Assembly (NCBI GenBank): GCA_947371865.1
Contig: CANBRH010000004.1
Location: 1 to 54,988 of the forward strand
Direction of reading: 5' to 3'
DNA length: 54,988 nucleotides
Source: Actinomycetota bacterium
GTDB taxonomy: Bacteria; Actinomycetota; Actinomycetes; Nanopelagicales; Nanopelagicaceae
Shown: in pieces, positions 30,226 to 37,836 of the stretch
Layout of the letters: the number at the start of each line of letters is the position of its first letter
How positions within the stretch are numbered: position 1 is the first letter of the stretch
Position numbers and translations under genes: made by a program
The notes under the pieces: model-generated
Told to the model about the DNA's origin: nothing
Seen by the model: the letters and a program-made list of their open reading frames with translations, nothing else
The model's database searches: none

Positions 30226-31419
30226 ATGTTCGATCGAAGAATCAACTCCTCATTTCTCCTTCGCCTTACGGCCGGCACGGTCGCAGTAGCGCTTGGCTGG
30301 GCGGCTTCTTTAACAAGTACAGCAGCAGCGACCGAACATCGAGATATCTCGGCGCCCTCCGCCAACTTTTCACTTGCGGCTTCCGGCATTCGCTCCGAAG
30401 GCGCTCCTATCCAAAATGCAGGGGAGGCAGATCGCTTTTCCGCCGCTTCGGTAAACCCTTCTGGCGTGATGGGAACTGTGAACGCGAACCAAGGAGGCTT
30501 GTCTTTTGGCCAACCCTGGATAAATAACGATGACCAAGCAGCTGAAGCAGCCTGGGCCGCTCAAACTTCCACTCCAAGTGGACGCGCCACTGTCTTAGCC
30601 GCGAACCCCATTTCCTTTCATTCTGGCGGCTCGGTTTATGCCGGCAACGTGGCCATCTATCCGGTGTGGGTTGGAACGTGGACTTCGACTCGACAAACTT
30701 TATGGAACAAAGTTCTGAGCAATCTGGTGACTGCACTGGGAACTAGCGGCTCCAATACCGGGGTAGCAAATCAGGTGTTTGCAACAAATGTTAGTTACTT
30801 CACGGCAACAAAAAACGTTGCCCCAACTTTGACTTGGCCACAAGCAGCAGTTCCGACTTCGACTATCGCTGCAACTGGCAATATCACGGACGCACAGGTT
30901 GCTGGATTCATTTCAACAGCCTTAGCCGCGGGAAAAGTTCCGACTCCAGCAAACGCAGGAGGACTTCGTCCAATCTATGTTTACATCGGCGCGAACAATA
31001 CTTATCTGTCCAGCGGATTTGGTAAGTCATATTGTGGTTGGCACAGCTACGGAACTGTTGGTGGCGTGCAAGTTCCCTACATTGCGATTCAAGATTTCAC
31101 GAGCACGTACCTCACGGCTTGTGCTTCACAATCCAAGTACAGCCCAAATGGCGATGTTTATGTCGATGCGATGACTAGCATTTTGGTTCATGAGATCGAT
31201 GAGTCTTTGACTGACCCACTTCTCAATGCATGGTACGACGCCAAAGGCGCCGAAAATGCGGATAAGTGCTCCTGGACATTTGGAACTAAGACTTTATTGA
31301 ACAACTTTTACTTCAACTACACATCCGGTGGCCTGAAGTATCTAATTCAGCGCAACTGGTTGGCCAACAACGCGGCCAAAGCAGATGGAACGGCTTGCGC
31401 ACTTAACACCGCAAATTAA
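30226..31419 (+). CDS. secreted EXORDIUM/phosphate-induced protein 1-like protein
   Basis: A 397-residue exported protein: signal peptide ending near Thr-Ala-Ala-Ala, a low-complexity stretch, then a domain resembling the plant phosphate-induced protein 1 (EXORDIUM) family. Landmarks are Val-Trp-Val-Gly-Thr-Trp-Thr-Ser-Thr near residue 145, Tyr-Cys-Gly-Trp-His, Val-His-Glu-Ile-Asp-Glu-Ser-Leu-Thr-Asp-Pro-Leu, Asn-Ala-Trp-Tyr-Asp and Asp-Lys-Cys-Ser-Trp. The His-Glu-x-x-Glu region resembles a metal-binding helix. Bacterial members are known but have no established role. AAAGGA lies about ten bases before the ATG. Confidence 0.78.
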   Translation: MFDRRINSSFLLRLTAGTVAVALGWAASLTSTAAATEHRDISAPSANFSLAASGIRSEGAPIQNAGEADRFSAASVNPSGVMGTVNANQGGLSFGQPWINNDDQAAEAAWAAQTSTPSGRATVLAANPISFHSGGSVYAGNVAIYPVWVGTWTSTRQTLWNKVLSNLVTALGTSGSNTGVANQVFATNVSYFTATKNVAPTLTWPQAAVPTSTIAATGNITDAQVAGFISTALAAGKVPTPANAGGLRPIYVYIGANNTYLSSGFGKSYCGWHSYGTVGGVQVPYIAIQDFTSTYLTACASQSKYSPNGDVYVDAMTSILVHEIDESLTDPLLNAWYDAKGAENADKCSWTFGTKTLLNNFYFNYTSGGLKYLIQRNWLANNAAKADGTACALNTAN

Positions 31420-31452
31420 TTTGTGGGAGAACCTCCACGAGGTCACAACAGA

Positions 31453-31490
31453 AATGCACCACTCGTTAGATCGGTAAGGCGTGGTGCATT
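31453..31490. terminator. hairpin between convergent genes
   Basis: AATGCACCAC (31453-31462) pairs perfectly with GTGGTGCATT (31481-31490), loop of 18 bases, followed by CTTAGATTT. The U-tract is imperfect. It lies between the EXORDIUM-like gene and the converging membrane-protein gene. Confidence 0.6.
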
Positions 31491-31527
31491 CTTAGATTTG
31501 GACTGGAAAAACCTTGTTAAATAGGGG

Positions 31528-32535
31528 TTATATCGGTGATAGAACAGTCCAGATTGAAATAGTGGATTTGATTTTTCGGCGCTCAGTGAGCGCACCAGAG
31601 ATGACCAGGACCTGCTTTTGGGCCGCTATGCGACGATAGTACTCGGCGTCATAAAGGTCTTGATGCTTCTGAATTTCAGCATTAGACGCATTGGAAATTT
31701 GCAGATTTACCATTGCGAATAATTCTCGCGATTGAATGGGAAGACTGTGGCAAGTGTCCAGCATCGAAGTAACCAAAATCGCGCGGTACTTAGCTTCGTT
31801 ATTGTTGCCGGTCGTTTTTTTCTGTACGTGGTCACACTGGTATTGGATTTTAGATTCGGTTTCAGCAATAAGTGGAGCAGCTTTGGCCACGATAGTTTTC
31901 GCCTTGGTTACTTCTAGCGCATATTGTGCTTTGGAAACGGTGCGCGAAAGATGAGATATCAAATCAGTCACCGGCTTAACTTGATCATTCCAGGTGTGAT
32001 TTAAGTTGTAAGTCTTGAGATACGTTGCATTAAGTTCGCGGGTGATTTTCTGCGATTGGATACTTGCAGTGCCAATCAATAATCCAGCAATAATGAATGG
32101 CAAGAACACAATGATTTCAGTTGCGCGTCGATTGAGGTAAGGCTTCTTTTCAATTTTCCATTTTTGAACAGTTCCATTTTCAGAAGTCATGATGGTCTCG
32201 TGGTCGGAGACAACTCTTTTATCTTTGCGTGCGCGTTTGAGCAAAAGTGGCAACGCAAGTAGCCAGAGGAGCAAGAAGCAGAGATGAAATGCCAGGAGTG
32301 CGCGTTCGGTTCCCGCAACAATGGATTGCGATGAAAGATCGATCTGGCCCTGGCCACGGACGTAAATGGATTTTGACAGAAGTAGTAGGCCAGTCAGAAA
32401 GAGAATGCCGCTAAAGAATGGATCGGAAAAGTAGGGACGGCGAAAATAAAGAAATCCCAGCTTGAATTTTGGCGCTGGGAATTCAGTGGGATCTAAATCA
32501 TCCCCCGGTTCACCTGGATTTGCATAATTATTCAT
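31528..32535 (-). CDS. membrane protein of unknown function
   Basis: A 335-residue protein not matched to a family. A Pro/Asp-rich cytoplasmic N-terminus is followed by three hydrophobic segments at about residues 42-60, 80-100 and 140-160 (the last after Arg-Arg-Ala-Thr-Glu), then a hydrophilic, mostly helical C-terminal half of about 170 residues with three cysteines (Tyr-Gln-Cys-Asp-His; Leu-Asp-Thr-Cys-His; Ser-Leu). With three helices the C-terminal half should be outside if the N-terminus is inside. It is divergent from the first pilus operon. Confidence 0.6.
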   Translation of the reverse strand: MNNYANPGEPGDDLDPTEFPAPKFKLGFLYFRRPYFSDPFFSGILFLTGLLLLSKSIYVRGQGQIDLSSQSIVAGTERALLAFHLCFLLLWLLALPLLLKRARKDKRVVSDHETIMTSENGTVQKWKIEKKPYLNRRATEIIVFLPFIIAGLLIGTASIQSQKITRELNATYLKTYNLNHTWNDQVKPVTDLISHLSRTVSKAQYALEVTKAKTIVAKAAPLIAETESKIQYQCDHVQKKTTGNNNEAKYRAILVTSMLDTCHSLPIQSRELFAMVNLQISNASNAEIQKHQDLYDAEYYRRIAAQKQVLVISGALTERRKIKSTISIWTVLSPI

Positions 32536-32821
32536 CTTTAACTCTTTCGGCTGGGATTTTCATCGCATCTGGCTAACAGTTTCAAAGGATACGCCCTTTC
32601 TTTCCAGAGCCTTTAGATTTGGGTATGTGAACAATAAGTAAGGTATATGTGAGAAAACCTTTGGAAGAGGGGTGATATAGGGCTTATGTACCTTTTAAAA
32701 GAGAGGTTAAAGAGATTATTGCGAGATTGGCGTTAGACGCTTCGTATAGAGGGGGGGTACCCTTAGAGATGTTAAGGAGAGAAATTCCTTACTTCACGCT
32801 TGGGAGGGGGTGAATTAGAAG
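32536..32821 (+). promoter_or_regulatory. upstream region of the first pilus operon
   Basis: A 286-bp gap, likely holding the operon-1 promoter. Purine-rich blocks (AGAGGGGGGG at about 32750) and a GGGAGGGGG SD at 32802-32810 are visible. Small inverted repeats occur: GCGT-TAG-ACGC near 32732 and TAAGGA-N7-TCCTTA at 32773-32791. TATAGA near 32746 could be a -10, but no -35 sits at the standard distance, so no promoter is fixed. Confidence 0.4.
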
Positions 32822-34348
32822 ATGTCAACAGTTGAAATATTACGCGAAGAGCACGTTTCCCTCACAGAGGTTAGTGCAGAGGAGAGTTTCTCCGCAGATG
32901 TTACTCAAGGGTTAATTACCGATCCGTTCGCGTCAGCGCATTCAGTGCTGCCTATGGATTTGGTAACCCGTCTCGATTGTTTGGGCTTGCGCTGGGATGG
33001 CGCAGAGCTCGTAGTCGGCGCTCCAGAGGAGAGCTGGCCAGAGATCCTCAAATACGCACAAGAGAATGACCTGAAGATTAAGTTGATCGCCGCCGGAGTT
33101 CACGAAATTCGCGAAGCGATCTCACTAACCCGAAGCATTGCTCGGTCAAAAGATAATTCTTTCGACATTTCTGTATCCGAAGTGGGCGAGGCCCCAATCT
33201 CAAATCTGGTTCAACAGGTCATTGAGCGTGCGGTTCTTGAGCGCGCATCCGACGTTCACTTCGAGCCTTACAAGGATGATCTTCTGGTCCGTGTCCGTAT
33301 TGACGGTCGCCTGCGCCTTCTGGTCGCTTTGCCATCACGTTTGTCCCCAGCTGTGAGCAGCCGCATCAAGGTGCTTTCCCAGATGAACATCGTCGAACGT
33401 CGCCGTCCACAAGATGGTCAGTTCTCTGCAACTGTCGGGGATCGCCACATTGATATTCGTGTCTCATCCGTTGCCACGGTTCATGGCGAGAAACTAGTTC
33501 TTCGTCTCCACGATGCCCGCAAGCAATCTGTGTCGTTGGAATCTCTGGGCATGAGCGGCGCTCAACTCGAGATCTTCACCCGCATGATTCGTGCCACCAA
33601 TGGTTTGATCATGGTCGCCGGTCCTACCGGTTCCGGAAAGACCACCACGCTGCACTCCGGTATCAAGGCTGTTTCCGTTGCCTGGAAGAACATCGTCACC
33701 ATTGAGGATCCAGTCGAATACGTAGTTCCTGGCATTACTCAGATTCCAATCATTGATCCCAATAACGCTGGATTTGCTGTTCAGCTCCGCGCCGTCTTAC
33801 GTCAAGATCCAGATGTCATCCTTGTTGGTGAGACTCGCGATGCTGAGACCGCACTTATCTCGGTTCAGGCTGCTTTGACGGGCCACTTGGTATTCAGCTC
33901 GATTCACGCCACTGACTCTGTCGGTGCCGTCTATCGCTTGCTGCAAATGGATATCGAATCTCACCTGATTGCTTCTTCGCTTCGCGGTGTGATTTCTCAG
34001 CGCTTGATTCGCCGTAACTGTCGCTTCTGCGCAACTTCGTATAAGCCAACAGCAGCAGAGCAAAAAACTTTGGCTTTGTACGGGTTTAAGGCCACCTCTT
34101 TGGTTCGCGGTGTGGGTTGCACTTTGTGCAGCGGCACAGGCTTCCGTGACCGTATTGCTACCTATCAAGTTTTGGAAATGACCGAAGGTCTCAGCGACCT
34201 GATCGTCTCCCACCCAGAACCTAATGAATTTCGTCGTTATGCCGCTGAGTCCGGTATGACCACATTGGATCACGAAGCGGTTCGCCTGGCCTCTGAAGGC
34301 ATAACCACTCTCGATGAAGCACTCACGTTAATGGTGTCCAGTGAGTGA
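32822..34348 (+). CDS. pilB: type IV pilus assembly ATPase PilB (copy 1)
   Basis: Cytoplasmic hexameric ATPase that powers pilus extension. A variable N-terminus of about 110 residues is shorter than the usual GspE N-domain; the rest is the PilB core with Walker A Gly-Pro-Thr-Gly-Ser-Gly-Lys273-Thr, the Asp box Glu-Asp-Pro-Val-Glu-Tyr, Walker B Asp-Val-Ile-Leu-Val-Gly-Glu, the His box, and the zinc tetracysteine Cys-Arg-Phe-Cys ... Cys-Thr-Leu-Cys that separates PilB from PilT. First gene of operon 1; overlaps pilC by eight bases, exactly as in operon 2. Codons look more biased to common ones than in copy 2. Confidence 0.95.
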   Translation: MSTVEILREEHVSLTEVSAEESFSADVTQGLITDPFASAHSVLPMDLVTRLDCLGLRWDGAELVVGAPEESWPEILKYAQENDLKIKLIAAGVHEIREAISLTRSIARSKDNSFDISVSEVGEAPISNLVQQVIERAVLERASDVHFEPYKDDLLVRVRIDGRLRLLVALPSRLSPAVSSRIKVLSQMNIVERRRPQDGQFSATVGDRHIDIRVSSVATVHGEKLVLRLHDARKQSVSLESLGMSGAQLEIFTRMIRATNGLIMVAGPTGSGKTTTLHSGIKAVSVAWKNIVTIEDPVEYVVPGITQIPIIDPNNAGFAVQLRAVLRQDPDVILVGETRDAETALISVQAALTGHLVFSSIHATDSVGAVYRLLQMDIESHLIASSLRGVISQRLIRRNCRFCATSYKPTAAEQKTLALYGFKATSLVRGVGCTLCSGTGFRDRIATYQVLEMTEGLSDLIVSHPEPNEFRRYAAESGMTTLDHEAVRLASEGITTLDEALTLMVSSE

Positions 34349-35840
34349 ATTAATTATCAATCCAGGTAAGTCTTCGGATGAGTCCCGTCAAGACAGTGAT
34401 TTCACCTTTGAGCTTCACCCAGGCTCAATCGCCGTTGACACTTTTGACACGGTGGATACCGCTGAGACTCATGCTGAGATCGTTGAAGAGATGCACGTAG
34501 TCGCACCAGAGGTTGTCGAGAAGAAGCTCATACAAAAGAGCTTTGGCTCTAGCAAGATCGCTGGAAAGAAGTCCTCTGGAAAACGCAAGTCTTCCTTCAG
34601 TTTAGGCAAGAAAAAATCAAAAGAAGAAGAACTCGTCATCAACACCTATAAGTACACCGGTGTTGACGCTGCTGGCAAGAAAGCCAGTGGCACTGTCAAG
34701 GCTGCTACCTACGGCGAAGCCCAATACGGACTTCTCGGCCAAGGCTTAAAAGAACTCACCATCAAGGTTTACCAACCTTGGTACAACTTGGAATTTGGTA
34801 AGACCGTTCCGCTGGACGAACTCCTACAGATGACCCGTCAACTTTCTTCATTCTCGCAAGCCGGAATCACCGCCGCCCGCGGATTGAGCATTCTTTCCAA
34901 GACCACCGATCACAAGAAGATGCGTCAAGTATTGACTGAACTTGTTCTCGACATCGAAGGCGGAGCAACTCTCAGCGAGTCGGTCTCTCGCCACCCCCAT
35001 GTTTTCCCCAGCTATTACTCGACCATTTTGGGAGCCGCTGAACGTAGCGGTGACTTGGTCGATGCCCTAGAGACGCTAAACAACTACCTCGAACGAGATT
35101 TGCGTTCAAGGCGAGCGGTGCGATCAGCAATGATCTATCCAATTGTTTTGATCTCCCTCACAGTTGTGGCTGTCACTGTTCTATCAGTGGTCGTTCTCCC
35201 ACGATTCCAAGTTTTCTTCCATTCTTTGGATGTAAAACTTCCAGCCACAACTGCCCTTTTACTCTCGACCACGCACTTTGTGGCCACTTGGTGGTGGGCG
35301 CTGGGCGCTGGGATGCTCACATTTATCGTGACCATCGCCTACCTGGCTCGTAACCCAAAGACACGCATCTACATCGATCGGCTCATCATTTCTTTGCCAA
35401 TCGTTGGTGGACTAGCTCGACTAGTTTCTCTCGAGCGTTTCTGCCGGGTGCTCTCCACTTTGGTCAAGACTCAAGTGCCGCTTCCAGATGCTCTTGAACT
35501 TGCCGGAAATGCCAGCGGCAACATGGTCTTCAAGAACGCAATTCTTGATGCCCGCCTTCGCGTGCTTAATGGCGAAGGTTTGGCCGAGCCACTTTCCGAA
35601 TACAAAATTTTTCCCATCGCAGCTATCCAAATCCTGCGCATCGGCGAGGAATCTGGCCAGTTGCAGTCTCAACTCCATCAAGCCGCCGCGTTCTATTCGG
35701 ACGAACTTGATCACAGAATGAAGAACTTCACCGCATTGCTAGAGCCAGCCACGCTGCTCTTCATCGGTGGTGGCGTCGGCTTCGTAGCCGTAGCGCTTGT
35801 TTCAGCAATGTACGGAATCTATAGCGGGGTGAAGCAGTAG
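34341..35840 (+). CDS. pilC: type IV pilus inner-membrane platform protein PilC (copy 1)
   Basis: Polytopic platform protein coupling PilB to pilin insertion. Two T2SSF domains are present (first at about 150-275, with Phe-Ser-Gln-Ala-Gly-Ile; second at about 355-475) and three membrane segments, the last near the C-terminus. The N-terminal 95 residues are an extra hydrophilic region, acidic first (Asp/Glu-rich) and then Ser/Lys-rich, absent from most PilC and longer than the Lys-rich extension in copy 2. GTG start with an eight-base overlap with pilB. Confidence 0.94.
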   Translation: MSELIINPGKSSDESRQDSDFTFELHPGSIAVDTFDTVDTAETHAEIVEEMHVVAPEVVEKKLIQKSFGSSKIAGKKSSGKRKSSFSLGKKKSKEEELVINTYKYTGVDAAGKKASGTVKAATYGEAQYGLLGQGLKELTIKVYQPWYNLEFGKTVPLDELLQMTRQLSSFSQAGITAARGLSILSKTTDHKKMRQVLTELVLDIEGGATLSESVSRHPHVFPSYYSTILGAAERSGDLVDALETLNNYLERDLRSRRAVRSAMIYPIVLISLTVVAVTVLSVVVLPRFQVFFHSLDVKLPATTALLLSTTHFVATWWWALGAGMLTFIVTIAYLARNPKTRIYIDRLIISLPIVGGLARLVSLERFCRVLSTLVKTQVPLPDALELAGNASGNMVFKNAILDARLRVLNGEGLAEPLSEYKIFPIAAIQILRIGEESGQLQSQLHQAAAFYSDELDHRMKNFTALLEPATLLFIGGGVGFVAVALVSAMYGIYSGVKQ

Positions 35841-36601
35841 TGAAAAAACTAATTGCAGCGAGAACAATGCTGCGCAATCGAGAAACCGCCGAGCGCGGAG
35901 ATACCTTGGTGGAAGTTCTGGTCGCCACGGTGATCCTCGGAATTCTTGGTGTTGCCTTGATTGGCACTTTGCTTACTGCGCGCCCACTTTCTGATCGCAT
36001 GAACTCCAATGGCGCGGCTCTGGCAAAACTCAACTCAGTCGCCAGTCGCATCATGCAGCAGCCTTATGCGCTCTGCACCGACGCAACTCCAACGCCATAT
36101 ACCTGGGATCAAACGACCGGCGTGAGCGTTGTTGTTGAGGATTACAAAAACTTTGACTCTGCAAACAAAGTAGATGTCTGGCAGCCATGCTCTGCCGTAC
36201 AGAGCCTCACTGGCATCCAAGTAACGTCAGCAACTTCTACTGCGGTCACCTATTCCTTCAGCGGTTCATCGTCACTTGCGACCTCCCTGATTGCTGCGCA
36301 GGCTTCAACGCCTTCCATCATCAGTATTACCGGAATTGCCACCATGACTAACGCTACGGATGCAAACGTTGATCCCATCGCAGTTCTCGATTTGGCGTCG
36401 GTTTCCACTACCGCTGCTTCAGCAACTTCCTTCTCGGTCAGTGGAACATCCGTTAATGGAACCTTGCCAACGGTGCTCACCGGTCAGCTTGCTCCTTACG
36501 GAGTTGCAGCTCTTGCCGCATACGTCAACGTTCAAAAAATATCCCTAACGGTGAAGAGTGGTACCCAGACTCTTACCCGTGTGATTACGAAGGCGTTGTA
36601 A
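35840..36601 (+). CDS. minor prepilin, PilV-like (operon 1)
   Basis: A 253-residue type IV prepilin. A basic 20-residue leader ends at Gly20, followed by Asp-Thr-Leu-Val-Glu-Val; the prepilin peptidase would cut after Gly20, giving an unusual Asp at position 1 of the mature protein, with Glu5 kept. A hydrophobic helix and a variable Ser/Thr-rich domain follow. In pilus systems PilV-like proteins are part of the initiating minor-pilin complex. GTG start overlaps the pilC stop by one base. Confidence 0.85.
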   Translation: MKKLIAARTMLRNRETAERGDTLVEVLVATVILGILGVALIGTLLTARPLSDRMNSNGAALAKLNSVASRIMQQPYALCTDATPTPYTWDQTTGVSVVVEDYKNFDSANKVDVWQPCSAVQSLTGIQVTSATSTAVTYSFSGSSSLATSLIAAQASTPSIISITGIATMTNATDANVDPIAVLDLASVSTTAASATSFSVSGTSVNGTLPTVLTGQLAPYGVAALAAYVNVQKISLTVKSGTQTLTRVITKAL

Positions 36602-36603
36602 TC

Positions 36604-37818
36604 ATGACTACATTCCTTAAGAAGACCTTCGTGGTCAAGAAGAGCAAAGAAAACGATGGCTTTACCTTGGTCGAGCTCGTCCTTGCCCTGTTCGTTACGG
36701 CACTATTGGCTACCGGCATTACCCAACTTTTAGGTACTTCGGTTCAATCCATGAACTACACCCAGAAGAATTCGATCAATAGTTCAAGCAACTCATTGAT
36801 TGATTCGGTATTCGTTCGCGACGTGAACGCCACTTCAGGTATCTATGTCTCCTCCGGAACAATTCCAAATGAGCAAATTAATGCTGCGGCTGTGGATTCC
36901 AACAACATGGCATCTTTCCCAGCCTCGTACGCAACCACTCTATCGATTTATGCGGTCGACTCTGCTGGGACATATTCTTACTCTGGCTCCTTCCTTCCTT
37001 GTGTTGGTCAGACGGTAACAATTTCTGGAACTAATGCGACATTTGATCAAGTTAATGCTTCTATCGCTAGCGTCACGAGTTCGACATTTACCGTTACGAC
37101 ACCAGCAAGTGGAACGGCCCTTGGCGGGATCTCTGGAGTTGCCGCATTCTCGTCACAGTGCTCTTACCCAAATATTTCCTTCACAGTATCGGGATCTCCC
37201 AAGACTCATTCCTTGCGTAAGGGGCAGACCATCTCGTTGACTGGATTTAACAACCCAGCTCAATCTCAAGTTTTCTCAAATACTGTTGTTGCTGCAGCCT
37301 CATCTGGTGCTAGTTACACAGTTTCCGTTCCAAATCCAATGAACTATGTAGCTTCCGATTTCTCCTTCACGGGTGTCGTTCCAAATATTCGCGTTGAATG
37401 TACAACGTGGGTTTATGGCGATACCAAGGTAAAGCCGTTAGTTACTTTGGTTCTGACAACCGGCGGCACCATGGGTTATGAAGCCCGCGATGCTGGCGAT
37501 GGCACAGCTTCGCTTTGGCGCGTGCAGTGTCCGAATCAAGGCTTGATCGTTTCCAATAGTTCGCAAATGTTGCGTAACTCATTTCCAGCGCTCTCTGACC
37601 CAGCTTGGAATTCAATCGTTCAATGCACCACTTACACAGGTGGCACTTTGACGATTACTTCTGCAGGTAGTGGCGCTTGTACTCAAGATTCATTCCTCGA
37701 CGCCACAACTGGCGTGGATGGCATGACGCTCAATTTGCCGGCTTCCAAGAACCAGTCAACTGGTCCGGTCGGTACCGTTTTTCAAAGTCAATCAATATTG
37801 GGCTCTCTAGCTCAATAA
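36604..37818 (+). CDS. minor prepilin, PilW-like (operon 1)
   Basis: A 404-residue prepilin. The leader ends at Gly19 and the mature start is Phe-Thr-Leu-Val-Glu-Leu, with Glu5. The long soluble part holds beta modules of about 60 residues with Gly-Gln-Thr-Val-Thr-Ile-Ser-Gly and Gly-Gln-Thr-Ile-Ser-Leu-Thr-Gly turns, which also occur in other minor pilins here. It is the counterpart of the gene at 45952 by position and by the Gly-Tyr-Glu-Ala/Val-Arg segment near the end. Confidence 0.85.
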   Translation: MTTFLKKTFVVKKSKENDGFTLVELVLALFVTALLATGITQLLGTSVQSMNYTQKNSINSSSNSLIDSVFVRDVNATSGIYVSSGTIPNEQINAAAVDSNNMASFPASYATTLSIYAVDSAGTYSYSGSFLPCVGQTVTISGTNATFDQVNASIASVTSSTFTVTTPASGTALGGISGVAAFSSQCSYPNISFTVSGSPKTHSLRKGQTISLTGFNNPAQSQVFSNTVVAAASSGASYTVSVPNPMNYVASDFSFTGVVPNIRVECTTWVYGDTKVKPLVTLVLTTGGTMGYEARDAGDGTASLWRVQCPNQGLIVSNSSQMLRNSFPALSDPAWNSIVQCTTYTGGTLTITSAGSGACTQDSFLDATTGVDGMTLNLPASKNQSTGPVGTVFQSQSILGSLAQ

Positions 37819-37836
37819 ATTAAGGGGAATAGAACG

